Source: Pelomonas sp. CA6
GTDB taxonomy: Bacteria > Pseudomonadota > Gammaproteobacteria > Burkholderiales > Burkholderiaceae_C
Length of the DNA stretch: 64,000 bases
Direction of reading: 5' to 3'
Assembly (NCBI RefSeq): GCF_022549225.1
Contig: NZ_JAKZFD010000007.1
Coordinates: 219,417 to 283,416 of the forward strand
Positions 27,219-36,077 of this stretch are shown here, one piece after another. Position numbers and translations under genes: made by a program. Every line of letters begins with the position of its first letter. The stretch's first letter is position 1. Under the pieces are notes generated by a model, which saw only the letters and a program-made list of their open reading frames with translations, did no database searches and was not told where the DNA came from.

Positions 27219-27989
27219 TCAGGCCAGCAGCGCGAACACTGCCGGCACCTTGTCGGGCAATGCTCGGCCCCGCTGATTCCATTGCGCCACCGTGGCGGTG
27301 TGGGTCCAGCCCGATGGCAGGCTCAGTCCGCAGCTGATGGACAGGCGCGTTTGTGGCTTCAGCGTGCTCAGCAAGGCCTGCATCAGGCTGGCGTTCCGGT
27401 AGGGCGTCTCGATGATCAGCTGGGTCTGCTGTTCGCGTGCCGAGCGGGTTTCCAATTCGCGCAATCGGCTGCTGCGAGCGGCGGCCTCCACGGGCAGGTA
27501 GCCGACGAAGGCGAAGCTCTGTCCGTTCAGACCGCTGGCGGCCAGCGCCATCAGCAGCGAGCTGGGACCGACCAGGGGCAGGACCGGGATGCCGGCCGCA
27601 TGCGCGGCCGCCACCAGCCGAGCGCCGGGGTCGGCGACGGCGGGCATGCCGGCCTCCGAGATCAATCCCAGGTCCCGGCCCTGCAGCGCGGGTTGCAGCA
27701 GCGTCATCCAGGCGCGCTCGTCGTCGCCATCGGCGGGGCGACCTTTGGGCGGGCGGGGCAGCTCGACGATGTGCTGCTCCTGCAGTGGCAGTGCCAGCGG
27801 ATGGCTGGCGTTGACGCGCTTCAGGAAGGCGCGCGTGGTCTTGGCGTTTTCGGCGGCCCAGTGGCTGATGCGGGCGGCCTGCGTCAGCACGGCGTCTGGC
27901 AGCACGGCATCCAGCGGCGACTGTTCGCCGTCGATGCCGAAGTCCAGCGTGTTCGGGACCAGAATCAGGCGGCCCGGAGCGGTGCTCAT
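27219..27989 (-). CDS. RsmI-like SAM-dependent methyltransferase (tetrapyrrole-methylase fold)
   Basis: The 256-residue protein has the tetrapyrrole methylase fold of RsmI (16S rRNA 2'-O-methylation of C1402) but looks like the shorter, divergent paralogue often found beside maf in Burkholderiales. Seen motifs are GRLILVPNTLDFG at the start, LGLISEAGMPAVADPGARLV (the RsmI SEAGxPxxxDPG signature), PVLPLVGPSSLLMALAASGL and IIETPYRNASLM. Its start overlaps the maf stop by ATGA. The substrate is probably RNA, but whether it is C1402 is not certain. Confidence 0.82.
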   Translation of the reverse strand: MSTAPGRLILVPNTLDFGIDGEQSPLDAVLPDAVLTQAARISHWAAENAKTTRAFLKRVNASHPLALPLQEQHIVELPRPPKGRPADGDDERAWMTLLQPALQGRDLGLISEAGMPAVADPGARLVAAAHAAGIPVLPLVGPSSLLMALAASGLNGQSFAFVGYLPVEAAARSSRLRELETRSAREQQTQLIIETPYRNASLMQALLSTLKPQTRLSISCGLSLPSGWTHTATVAQWNQRGRALPDKVPAVFALLA

Positions 27990-28618
27990 GCTGCCCCCTC
28001 GCTCGCAGATAGGGCGCGAGGGAGGAGGGCGTTCAGGCCGGCCTCGCGCAGCATGCGTGCTGTGCGGATCAGCGGCAGGCCGATCAGCGCGGTGGGGTCG
28101 TCGGAGTCGATCGCCTCCAACAGCGCGATGCCCAGGCCTTCGGATTTGGCGCTGCCGGCGCAGTCATAGGGCTGCTCGGCGCGCAGGTAGGCCTGGATCT
28201 CGTCGTCGCCCAATTCGCGGAAGCGCACGCGCACCGGGGCCAGGTCTTGCGCGACAAAGCCGGTTTCTAGACAGACCACGGCCAAGGCGGTCTGGAACAC
28301 GACGCTGCGCCCGCTCATCGCGCGCAACTGCGTGACGGCGCGCTCATGATTACCCGGCTTGCCTATCGGCTGGCCGTCCAGGTCGGCGACCTGGTCCGAG
28401 CCGATGACCAGGGCGCTCGGGAAGCGCTCGGCAACGGCCTGGGCCTTGGCCAGGGCCAGGCGGCGCGCGAGCTCGGCGGGCGCTTCGCCGAGCCGCGGGG
28501 TCTCGTCGACCTCCGGCCTGGCGGTTTCGAAGGGCAGGCGCAGGCGCTCCAGCAACTCACGGCGGTAGCGCGAGGTGGAGCCCAGGATCAAGGGGCGGGG
28601 CAGGGGGGTGGAATTCAT
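27986..28618 (-). CDS. Maf-family nucleotide pyrophosphatase (YceF-like)
   Basis: The 210-residue enzyme hydrolyses non-canonical or modified nucleoside triphosphates. Motifs are LILGSTSRYRRELLERL (residues 10-26), FETARPEVDET, IGSDQVADLDG with the metal-binding Asp, GKPGNHERAVTQLRAMSG, and YDCAGSAKSEGLG near the end. The YDCAGS form is typical of the YceF subgroup, which prefers m7GTP. The ATG is at 28618; the open frame continues upstream but overlaps the yceD gene. Divergent from yceD with 57 bases between. Confidence 0.9.
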   Translation of the reverse strand: MNSTPLPRPLILGSTSRYRRELLERLRLPFETARPEVDETPRLGEAPAELARRLALAKAQAVAERFPSALVIGSDQVADLDGQPIGKPGNHERAVTQLRAMSGRSVVFQTALAVVCLETGFVAQDLAPVRVRFRELGDDEIQAYLRAEQPYDCAGSAKSEGLGIALLEAIDSDDPTALIGLPLIRTARMLREAGLNALLPRALSASEGAA

Positions 28619-28675
28619 GGGGGTGGATTGTCCATCGGCTCGGGTGGGGGGAGCGGGCCCACTACACTTCGGTCT

Positions 28676-29242
28676 ATGAGAGCGCGTGCCTTTGATCCCC
28701 TGAAACTCGACGTCGAAGCCTTTGCCCGAGAGGGTGCTGAACTGCAGGGCGAATGGCCCGCGGCCGCGCTGGCGCGGCTTGCGGAATCGGGCGCACCCGA
28801 GGCGCCAGCCCAGGGTTGGCCCGAGGTGCACTGGTCGGCGCGCGGCGAGCAGCGGCCGGTGCGGGCCGGTGAGCCCGAGGCCTGGCTGCATCTGGAGGCC
28901 GACGCCGAGGTGGCGCTGACCTGCCAGCGCTGTCTGCAGCCGGTGCGCCTGCCGGTGAGCAGCGAGCGCTCGTTCCGTTTCGTGCGCGACGAGGCGCGTG
29001 CGGCCGAGCTGGACATGGACAGCGAGGACGAGGTTCTGGCGCTGACCCGCAGCCTGGATTTGCGCGAGTTGGTGGAGGACGAGCTTCTGCTGGAGTTGCC
29101 GGTCGTGCCGCGTCATGAGGTCTGCCCCCAGCCACTGCGGGTACCCGAGGACGATGCGCCGCAGGAAGAGGTCGAGCCCGAGCGCCCCAATCCCTTTGCG
29201 GCACTGGCGGCGCTGAAGAAGGGAAGTGCTAGTCAGTCCTGA
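28676..29242 (+). CDS. yceD: YceD/DUF177 family protein
   Basis: The 188-residue protein is the usual partner gene of rpmF. It holds LTCQRCLQPVRLPV (about residues 82-95), the conserved CxRCL motif of DUF177, the acidic DMDSEDEVLAL segment, DLRELVEDELLLELPVVPRH, and NPFAALAALKK near the end. In plants and bacteria the family is linked to 23S rRNA maturation. ATG 28676 is the first start after the divergent maf start and fits the family. Its end carries the promoter of rpmF. Confidence 0.9.
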   Translation: MRARAFDPLKLDVEAFAREGAELQGEWPAAALARLAESGAPEAPAQGWPEVHWSARGEQRPVRAGEPEAWLHLEADAEVALTCQRCLQPVRLPVSSERSFRFVRDEARAAELDMDSEDEVLALTRSLDLRELVEDELLLELPVVPRHEVCPQPLRVPEDDAPQEEVEPERPNPFAALAALKKGSASQS

Positions 29243-29258
29243 CTGATGGTGCTACACT
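29230..29258 (+). promoter_or_regulatory. Promoter of rpmF, with an inverted repeat at the -35
   Basis: TAGTCA (29230-29235) and TACACT (29253-29258) are 17 bases apart, and TG one base before the -10 makes it an extended -10. AGTCAG and CTGACT with two bases between (29231-29244) form a perfect inverted repeat over the -35, a possible operator. It overlaps the yceD stop and would start a leader of about 160 bases before rpmF. Confidence 0.55.
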
Positions 29259-29427
29259 AGCAGGCTTTCCCGGACTTCACTCTTTGTGAGTTCGGGCCGA
29301 GGCATCGGTAGCGAGCCGGCGGTGTTGGCAAGTCCTTGTAGGGTTTCTTTGAGAATCCTGCGTACAGGGTGGTCAGCAAAGCGCTCGACGAGCAAGCCTC
29401 GATCACCGAAGCCTTTAGGAGAAACAC

Positions 29428-29613
29428 ATGGCCGTTCAGCAAAACAAGAAGTCGCCTTCCAAGCGTGGCATGCACCGTTCGCACAATGCCCTGGTGAACC
29501 CGGGCACCGCGATCGAGCCCACCACCGGTGAAGTGCATCTGCGTCACCACATCAGCCCCAATGGCTTCTACCGTGGCCGCAAGGTCCTGAAGACCAAGGC
29601 CGACGCGGCCTGA
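29428..29613 (+). CDS. rpmF: 50S ribosomal protein L32
   Basis: The 61-residue basic protein [20 protein letters not shown] and onward is a clear L32. It has HRSHNAL, then THEVHLRH-like [24 protein letters not shown] lies 7 bases before the ATG. The four-Cys zinc form is absent, as in many proteobacteria. Linking rpmF to fatty-acid genes is the standard bacterial arrangement; here a hairpin separates it from plsX. Confidence 0.97.
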   Translation: MAVQQNKKSPSKRGMHRSHNALVNPGTAIEPTTGEVHLRHHISPNGFYRGRKVLKTKADAA

Positions 29614-29670
29614 TCGCCGCCGGAGCGGTCGTGGCAGGATCACGACTGCTGGTTTGATCGAAAATCCAAG

Positions 29671-29705
29671 AGCCCGGTCCAGCGCGCTGCGTTGCCGGGC
29701 TTTTG
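29671..29705 (+). terminator. Hairpin between rpmF and plsX
   Basis: AGCCCGG (29671-29677) pairs with CCGGGCT (29695-29701) and is followed by TTTGTG; the 17-base loop has its own short palindrome CAGCGCGCTG. It could end most rpmF transcripts or act as a partial terminator before plsX, which starts 130 bases later. Confidence 0.55.
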
Positions 29706-29835
29706 TGCTGCCTGGTTCGTCTGTGCAAAAGCAGTCCTGGTGTAAGCCCGGTCCTGGCAAAAAAACGCAGGGCCGCTCCAAGTTTCCTGACTCCCCTCGG
29801 GGGCCTGACGCAGCGCGGCAGGTCTTGGGGTGCCC

Positions 29836-30984
29836 ATGACAGATCCGATGTCGCACAACTCTAGTTCCATGCCGGCCCGCGAGACCACGGGCGGCGCGAT
29901 CCGCCTGGCGGTCGATTGCATGGGCGGTGACCACGGCCCGTCCATCACCTTGCCGGCCTGCAAGGCTTTTCTGGCATCGCATCCGCAGGCTGAGCTGGTC
30001 CTGGTCGGTCGGCCGGAGGCCCTGGCCGCGGCGGCGAGCTGGCCGCGTTGCGAAATCGTCGCGGCCAGCGAAGTCGTCGAGATGGACGACCCCGTCGATG
30101 TCGCACTGCGCCGCAAGAAGGACTCCTCGATGCGGGTTGCGATCTCGCAGCTGAAGACGGGCAAGGACGGCTCGCCGGCGCGCGCGCATGCCTGTGTTTC
30201 CGCTGGCAATACCGGCGCGCTGATGGCCGTGGCCCGCTATCTGCTGAAGACCCTGGATGGCATCGATCGCCCCGCGATTGCTACCGTGATGCCCAACCAG
30301 ACCGGTGCCTACACCACGGTGCTGGACCTGGGGGCCAACGTCGATTGTTCGGCCGAGCATCTGCTGCAGTTCGCGGTGATGGGCAGCGCCCTGGTGGCGG
30401 CCGTCGACGGCAAGGAAGAGCCCAGCGTCGGTCTGCTGAACATCGGTGAAGAGGTGATCAAGGGCAACGAGGTCATCAAGCAGGCCGGCGAGCTGCTGCG
30501 CGCCGCGCATGCCCAGGGCCAGCTGCGCTTCCATGGCAATGTCGAGGGCAATGACATCTTCAAGGGCACGACCGACCTCGTGGTCTGTGATGGCTTCGTG
30601 GGCAATGTGGCGCTGAAGACGGCCGAAGGTCTCGCCACCATGATCTCCCACTTCATGAAGCAGGAGTTCGGCCGCAACCTGTGGACCCGGCTCGTGGCCC
30701 TGCTGGCGCTGCCGGTGTTGAAGGCCTTCAAGGGGCGCGTGGATCATCGTCGCTTCAATGGCGCGGCGCTGCTGGGGCTGCGCGGCCTGGTGTTCAAGAG
30801 CCACGGGTCGGCGGACGCCTTCGCGTTCGAGCAGGCCTTGAACAGGGCGTATGATGCGGCCCGCAACCGGCTCTTAGACCGGGTTCACGATCGCATCGTC
30901 GCCACGCTGCAGGCTGCCACGCCCGCGCCGCGGGAGGGACGCGATGCTGGAGACACGGCGGCCACCGCCGCCCAAGTTGCATGA
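29836..30984 (+). CDS. plsX: Phosphate acyltransferase PlsX
   Basis: The 382-residue enzyme makes acyl-phosphate from acyl-ACP for phospholipid synthesis. It starts near [14 protein letters not shown] (the family signature), with [49 protein letters not shown] and [16 protein letters not shown]. The first 20 residues before the domain are variable; ATG 29836 is chosen, with ATG 29848 as the alternative. The stop overlaps the fabH start by ATGA. Confidence 0.95.
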   Translation: MTDPMSHNSSSMPARETTGGAIRLAVDCMGGDHGPSITLPACKAFLASHPQAELVLVGRPEALAAAASWPRCEIVAASEVVEMDDPVDVALRRKKDSSMRVAISQLKTGKDGSPARAHACVSAGNTGALMAVARYLLKTLDGIDRPAIATVMPNQTGAYTTVLDLGANVDCSAEHLLQFAVMGSALVAAVDGKEEPSVGLLNIGEEVIKGNEVIKQAGELLRAAHAQGQLRFHGNVEGNDIFKGTTDLVVCDGFVGNVALKTAEGLATMISHFMKQEFGRNLWTRLVALLALPVLKAFKGRVDHRRFNGAALLGLRGLVFKSHGSADAFAFEQALNRAYDAARNRLLDRVHDRIVATLQAATPAPREGRDAGDTAATAAQVA

Positions 30985-31979
30985 CCACTGCTGATTCGCG
31001 CGCACCGCGCTACGCCCGTGTCCTCGGAACGGGCAGCTACCTGCCAAACCAACGCGTCACCAATGCCGACCTGGCGGCCCGCCTGGCGCGTGACGGCATC
31101 GAGACCTCCGACGAGTGGATCGTCGAGCGCACCGGCATCCGGGCGCGCCATTTCGCCGAGCCGGACCAGCCTTCCAGCGAGCTGGCGTTGCATGCGTCGC
31201 GTGCTGCGCTCGAGGCGGCCGGGGTCGCGCCGGATGAGATCGACCTGATCATCGTCGCCACCTCGACGCCGGACATGGTTTTCCCCTCCACCGCCTGCCT
31301 GTTGCAGCAGAAGCTGGGCATTGCCGGCTGCGCCGCCTTCGACGTGCAGGCGGTGTGCTCGGGCTTCGTCTACGCGCTGACCGTGGCCGACGCCATGATC
31401 AAGAGCGGGGCCGCCAGCAAGGCGCTGGTGGTCGGCGCCGAAGTGTTCTCGCGCATCCTGGACTTCAAGGATCGCACCACCTGCGTGCTGTTCGGTGATG
31501 GCGCCGGTGCCGTGGTGCTGGGCGCCTCCGATACCCCGGGCCTGCTGGCCAGCCAGCTGCATGCGGATGGCCGCCACGTGGACATCCTCTGCACGCCCGG
31601 CACCGTGTCCGGCGGGCAGGTGCTGGGCCATCCGCTGCTGAAGATGGATGGCCAGGCAGTCTTCAAGCTCGCCGTGGGCGTGCTCGAGAAGGTGGCTCGC
31701 GCCGTGCTGGACAAGGCCGGGCGCAGCGAAGCCGATATCGACTGGCTGATTCCCCATCAGGCCAACATCCGCATCATGCAGGGCACGGCCAAGAAGCTGA
31801 AGCTGCCTCTGGACAAGCTGATCGTCACCGTGGACCAGCATGGCAACACCTCGGCCGCGTCCATTCCGTTGGCGCTGGACGCCGCGGTGCGCAGTGGCAA
31901 GATCCGGGCCGGCGACACCGTGATGCTGGAAGGCGTGGGCGGTGGCTTCACCTGGGGCGCGGTCCTGCTGGACCTCTGA
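30981..31979 (+). CDS. fabH: Beta-ketoacyl-ACP synthase III
   Basis: The 332-residue enzyme starts fatty-acid synthesis by condensing acetyl-CoA with malonyl-ACP. The catalytic triad is visible: Cys126 in [10 protein letters not shown], His in [11 protein letters not shown] and Asn in [13 protein letters not shown]. The [10 protein letters not shown] ending is typical. It overlaps plsX by four bases. Confidence 0.97.
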   Translation: MTTADSRAPRYARVLGTGSYLPNQRVTNADLAARLARDGIETSDEWIVERTGIRARHFAEPDQPSSELALHASRAALEAAGVAPDEIDLIIVATSTPDMVFPSTACLLQQKLGIAGCAAFDVQAVCSGFVYALTVADAMIKSGAASKALVVGAEVFSRILDFKDRTTCVLFGDGAGAVVLGASDTPGLLASQLHADGRHVDILCTPGTVSGGQVLGHPLLKMDGQAVFKLAVGVLEKVARAVLDKAGRSEADIDWLIPHQANIRIMQGTAKKLKLPLDKLIVTVDQHGNTSAASIPLALDAAVRSGKIRAGDTVMLEGVGGGFTWGAVLLDL

Positions 31980-32028
31980 CCGGGCGCACGGCTTCTCGCG
32001 TTTCCTCACGGACAACTCCTCCAAGACC

Positions 32029-32970
32029 ATGAGCAACTCCTTTGCATTCGTGTTTCCCGGCCAGGGTTCCCAGGCCGTGGGCATGCTGGACGCCTGGGGC
32101 GACCATCCCGAAGCCGTCCGCACGCTGGCTGAAGCGTCGGCCGCGCTGGGTGAGGACATCGGCGCGCTGATCAAGAACGGTCCCAAGGACCAGCTGGACC
32201 TGACGACCAACACTCAGCCAGTGATGCTCACTGCGGGCATTGCCTGCTACCGCGCCTGGATCGCCGAGACCGGCCTGAAGCCGGCCGCGGCCGCCGGGCA
32301 CTCGCTGGGCGAGTACACCGCGCTGGTGGCCAGTGGCGCGCTGGACCTGGCCGATGCGCTGCCCTTGGTGCGCCTGCGCGCCCAGGCGATGCAGGACGCC
32401 GTGCCCGTTGGCGCCGGTGCGATGTATGCCATCTTGGGCCTGGACGGCGACGCCGTGCGCGAGGGCTGCGCCCGCGCCGCGGCCGAATCGGGCGAGGTGG
32501 TCGAGGCCGTGAACTTCAACGATCCCAAGCAGACCGTGATCGCCGGCAGCAAGGCCGGCGCCGAAAAGGCCGCCGAGATTCTGAAGGCCGCCGGGGCCAA
32601 GCGCGCGCTGCCGCTGCCGGTGTCCGCGCCTTTCCATTCCAGCCTGATGAGGCCGGCCGCGGAGCGCCTGCGCGAGCGGCTGGTCACGGTGAGCTTTGCG
32701 CCACAGGCCTTCCCGGTGATCAACAACATCGACGTGGCCGTGACCGACAACGCCGACGCGCTGCGCGATGCGCTCTACCGCCAGGCCTTCGGTCCGGTGC
32801 GCTGGGTGGAGGTGATCCAGGCGCTCAAGGCGCGCGGCCTGACGCGCATCATCGAATGCGGCCCGGGCAAGGTTCTGTCTGGCATGGTCAAGCGCATCGA
32901 CGCCGAGCTGGTCAGCACCACGGTGCTGGATCCCGCTTCCCTGACCGAGGCCAAGACCCTGCTGGGCTGA
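32029..32970 (+). CDS. fabD: Malonyl-CoA:ACP transacylase
   Basis: The 313-residue enzyme loads malonyl groups on ACP. It has FVFPGQGSQAVGML at the start, Ser92 in AGHSLGEYTALVA (the nucleophile), Arg in RLRAQAMQ and His in SAPFHSSLM. The open frame runs 29 codons further upstream, but ATG 32029 begins exactly at the conserved N-terminus. It lies 49 bases after fabH. Confidence 0.97.
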   Translation: MSNSFAFVFPGQGSQAVGMLDAWGDHPEAVRTLAEASAALGEDIGALIKNGPKDQLDLTTNTQPVMLTAGIACYRAWIAETGLKPAAAAGHSLGEYTALVASGALDLADALPLVRLRAQAMQDAVPVGAGAMYAILGLDGDAVREGCARAAAESGEVVEAVNFNDPKQTVIAGSKAGAEKAAEILKAAGAKRALPLPVSAPFHSSLMRPAAERLRERLVTVSFAPQAFPVINNIDVAVTDNADALRDALYRQAFGPVRWVEVIQALKARGLTRIIECGPGKVLSGMVKRIDAELVSTTVLDPASLTEAKTLLG

Positions 32971-32988
32971 CTGATAGAGAATCCGCAC

Positions 32989-33726
32989 ATGAGTGAAGCA
33001 AAGCAAGTCGCGCTGGTCACCGGCGCCAGCCGAGGCATAGGCCGCGCCATCGCGCTGACCCTGGCCGAGAAGGGCTATACCGTGATCGGTACGGCCACCA
33101 GCGAATCGGGGGCCCAAGCCATCAGCGAGGCGCTGGCTCCGCTGGGGGGGCGTGGCGTGGTGCTCAACGTCAATGACGCGGCCGGCTGCGATGCGCTGAT
33201 CGACGAGATCGTCAAGACGCATGGCGGCCTGCAGGTGCTGGTCAACAACGCCGGCATCACGCGCGACATGCTGTCCATGCGCCTGAAGGACGAGGACTGG
33301 GACGCGGTGCTGGACACCAACCTGAAGGCCGTGTTCCGCCTCAGCCGCGCCGTGATGCGGCCGATGATGAAGCAGCGCTACGGGCGCATCATCAGCATCA
33401 CCTCGGTGGTCGGGGCTTCGGGCAATGCCGGGCAGGCGAACTATGCGGCCGCCAAGGCTGGCGTCGCCGGCATGACGCGCGCGCTGGCTCGCGAACTGGG
33501 CAGCCGCGCCATCACGGTGAACTGCGTGGCCCCTGGCTTCATTGCCACCGACATGACCGAGGTCCTGCCGGAGGCCCAGAAGGCCGCGCTGCTGGCCCAG
33601 ATTCCGCTGGGACGCCTGGGCGAGGCGCGCGAGATCGCGCACGCCGTGGCCTTCCTGGCCTCTCCCGAAGCCGGCTACATCACCGGCACCGAGCTGCACG
33701 TCAACGGCGGCATGTACATGAACTGA
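32989..33726 (+). CDS. fabG: 3-ketoacyl-ACP reductase
   Basis: The 245-residue NADPH-dependent SDR has VTGASRGIGRAIALTLA (residues 9-25), NNAGITRDMLSMRLKDEDWD, ITSVVGASGNAGQANYAAAK with the Ser-Tyr-Lys catalytic set, and the common ending ITGTELHVNGGMYMN. Eighteen bases separate it from fabD. Its clear family match and position leave no doubt. Confidence 0.97.
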   Translation: MSEAKQVALVTGASRGIGRAIALTLAEKGYTVIGTATSESGAQAISEALAPLGGRGVVLNVNDAAGCDALIDEIVKTHGGLQVLVNNAGITRDMLSMRLKDEDWDAVLDTNLKAVFRLSRAVMRPMMKQRYGRIISITSVVGASGNAGQANYAAAKAGVAGMTRALARELGSRAITVNCVAPGFIATDMTEVLPEAQKAALLAQIPLGRLGEAREIAHAVAFLASPEAGYITGTELHVNGGMYMN

Positions 33727-33753
33727 GGCGAAGCCTGCAACGCAGGTTCCGCC
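33727..33753 (+). other. Stem-loop between fabG and acpP
   Basis: Immediately after the fabG stop, bases 33727-33738 pair with 33742-33753 (GGCG at the base, CCTGC/GCAGG at the top, loop AAC, one mismatch). A second weaker stem CACCGG/CCGGTG follows within 25 bases. There is no T-run, so it may be an RNA processing or stability element that separates the abundant acpP message. The 179-base gap also has TAGAAT at 33864 without a good -35. Confidence 0.4.
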
Positions 33754-33884
33754 CACCGGATTCACCCGGCCGGTGTGGGGCTGGTAGAGTGCGAGCGCGT
33801 GCCGATTTCCCCTGCGGGGAGGCCGCCTCGGGGCGCCAAACTAGAGGCGTCACTCTAAGGCCTTAGAATCCCGGGTTGTTCTAG

Positions 33885-34145
<261 letters not shown>

Positions 34146-34191
34146 GGGCCTTAGCCCCTCTGGCGTTTCCTCACTGATTGCCTAAGAGCGC

Positions 34192-35436
34192 ATGAGCCGT
34201 CGTCGAGTTGTCGTCACCGGTCTCGGTCTGATCAGCCCCGTGGGTAACACGGTGGCTGAGGGCTGGGCCAACATCGTGGCCGGTCAATCCGGCATTGATC
34301 ACGTCACCCGCTTTGATGCCAGCAACCTGGCCTGCACCTTCGCAGGCGAGGTGAAGGGCTTCGAGGTCGGCGACTACATCTCGACCAAGGAAGCGCGGAC
34401 CATGGACCGCTTCATCCATTTTGGATTGGCGGCTTCCATACAGGCAGTGAAGGACGCAGGGCTGCCCACCGGTGACGAGTTGACTGAAGAGCAGGCCGAG
34501 CGCATCGGCGTGCTGGTCGGCTCGGGCATCGGCGGCCTGCCCATGATCGAGGAAACCCACGCGGAACTGGAGTCGCGCGGCCCGCGCCGCATCTCTCCGT
34601 TCTTCGTGCCCGCCTCGATCATCAACATGATCTCGGGCCATGTGTCCATCAAGTTCGGCTTCAAGGGGCCGAACCTGAGCATCGTGACGGCCTGCACCAC
34701 GGGCCTGCACAGCATCGGCGAAGCCGGGCGTCTGATCGAGTACGGCGATGCCGACGTGATGATTGCCGGTGGTGCCGAATCCACCGTGTCCCCGCTGGGC
34801 ATTGGTGGCTTTGCCGCCGCGCGCGCGCTGTCCACCCGCAACGACGACCCGAAGACCGCCTCCCGGCCCTGGGACCGCGACCGCGATGGCTTCGTGCTGG
34901 GCGAGGGTGCCGGCGTGGTGGTGCTCGAAGAGTACGAACATGCCGTCAAGCGCGGCGCCAAGATTTACTGCGAACTGGTCGGCTTCGGCATGGGCTCGGA
35001 CGCCTATCACATGACCGCGCCCAATGTGGACGGCCCCAAGCGCTCCATGCGCGCGGCGCTGCGCAATGCCGGTCTGAATCCCGAGCAGATCCAGTACATG
35101 AACGCCCACGGCACCTCCACGCCGCTGGGCGACATCAACGAAACCAACGCGATCAAGCTGGCGTTCGGCGAGCATGCCAAGCAGCTGGTCGTGTCCTCGA
35201 CCAAGTCCATGACCGGCCACCTGCTGGGCGGCGCGGGCGGCGTCGAGTCGGTGTTCACCGTGCTGGCGGTCCATCACCAGATCGCTCCGCCGACCATCAA
35301 CATCTTCAACCAGGATCCGGAATGCGACCTGGACTACTGCGCCAATGTCGCGCGCGAGATGAAGATCGAGTACGCCGCCAAGAACAACTTCGGCTTTGGC
35401 GGCACCAACGGCACGCTGATCTTCAAGCGTAGCTGA
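34192..35436 (+). CDS. fabF: Beta-ketoacyl-ACP synthase II
   Basis: The 414-residue condensing enzyme elongates acyl-ACP. It has [14 protein letters not shown] at the start, Cys168 in [12 protein letters not shown] (one residue different from the usual TACATG), His in [11 protein letters not shown], Lys and His in [13 protein letters not shown], and [10 protein letters not shown] at the end. It closes the fatty-acid cluster and is followed by a strong terminator at 35550. Confidence 0.97.
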   Translation: MSRRRVVVTGLGLISPVGNTVAEGWANIVAGQSGIDHVTRFDASNLACTFAGEVKGFEVGDYISTKEARTMDRFIHFGLAASIQAVKDAGLPTGDELTEEQAERIGVLVGSGIGGLPMIEETHAELESRGPRRISPFFVPASIINMISGHVSIKFGFKGPNLSIVTACTTGLHSIGEAGRLIEYGDADVMIAGGAESTVSPLGIGGFAAARALSTRNDDPKTASRPWDRDRDGFVLGEGAGVVVLEEYEHAVKRGAKIYCELVGFGMGSDAYHMTAPNVDGPKRSMRAALRNAGLNPEQIQYMNAHGTSTPLGDINETNAIKLAFGEHAKQLVVSSTKSMTGHLLGGAGGVESVFTVLAVHHQIAPPTINIFNQDPECDLDYCANVAREMKIEYAAKNNFGFGGTNGTLIFKRS

Positions 35437-35452
35437 CGGCGCAGGCGCGGCC

Positions 35453-35995
35453 ATGCGCGCGAACGCTGCTGGAGAGGTCGAGGAACATACCCGTCCTCCG
35501 GTGGTTTCTCGCGCAATACGCCTGACGCCGCCCCTGCTGCTGCATCCGCAACCCGAGCCCCTGTGGCTCGGGTTTTGTTTTGGGGCCCAGGCCCTGGCCG
35601 TCGCGGCGGTGCTGGTCACCGTGGCGGCCCATGTGCCGCAGGCCTCGGGGCTGTTGGTGGCCGCGGGCCTAGCCTGGCTGGGCGTGCTGGCCTGGCGCTT
35701 GTGGCGCCAGCTGCGCGCACCTGTGTCGCGACTGCGCTGGGATGGGGCTCAGTGGTGGTGGCGCCGCGAGCTCGGGGATCCTGAACGGGCCGTGATCGTG
35801 GTGGTGGGGCTGGATTTGGACGGCTGGGTGCTGCTGCGCCTGACGCCCTGGTCGGCGTCGCAGACCGGGCTTTCTCTGCTGGCGAGGCCTGTCTACGTGC
35901 CGCTGAGGGCGCGCATGTTCGGCATGGCGCGCTGGTCCCTGCTCCATGCGCTGCTGGCCTTGGCGCATCCCCAGGGGCCGGCGGACACCATCTAG
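35453..35995 (+). CDS. Small membrane protein, YgfX-like, of unknown function
   Basis: The frame codes for up to 180 residues. Two hydrophobic helices lie close together (about residues 42-63 and 67-84), then a soluble part with LRWDGAQWWWRRELGD and VVGLDLDGWVLLRLTP. A two-helix hairpin followed by a W-rich beta region is the layout of YgfX/CptA-like proteins, but I cannot confirm the family. The start is unsure: ATG 35453 has no ribosome-binding site; GTG 35501 is the alternative and follows GAGG-AGGAA. The strong terminator of fabF lies inside the early coding part (35550-35583), coding for PEPLWLGFCFG. Burkholderiales often have an unknown gene at this place before rpoE. Confidence 0.55.
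   Translation: MRANAAGEVEEHTRPPVVSRAIRLTPPLLLHPQPEPLWLGFCFGAQALAVAAVLVTVAAHVPQASGLLVAAGLAWLGVLAWRLWRQLRAPVSRLRWDGAQWWWRRELGDPERAVIVVVGLDLDGWVLLRLTPWSASQTGLSLLARPVYVPLRARMFGMARWSLLHALLALAHPQGPADTI
35550..35583 (+). terminator. Strong intrinsic terminator after fabF, inside the next frame
   Basis: AACCCGAGCC (35550-35559) and GGCTCGGGTT (35565-35574) make a perfect 10-bp stem with loop CCTGT. The T-rich TTGTTTT follows. It is 114 bases after the fabF stop but within the open frame of the small membrane protein, so it would also cut transcripts of that gene unless they escape it. Confidence 0.85.
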
Positions 35996-36077
35996 GGCCA
36001 TGGCCTTGGGGGCCGCCATCGCCTCACACCCATAATGGCTCCCGAATCAGCCCGTGCGCCACGTGGTCGGCGCCTCC

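Noticed and set aside
25516..27282. Minus-strand frame opposite rhlE
   Set aside because: rhlE has every DEAD-box motif; the opposite frame has none and runs through the terminator.
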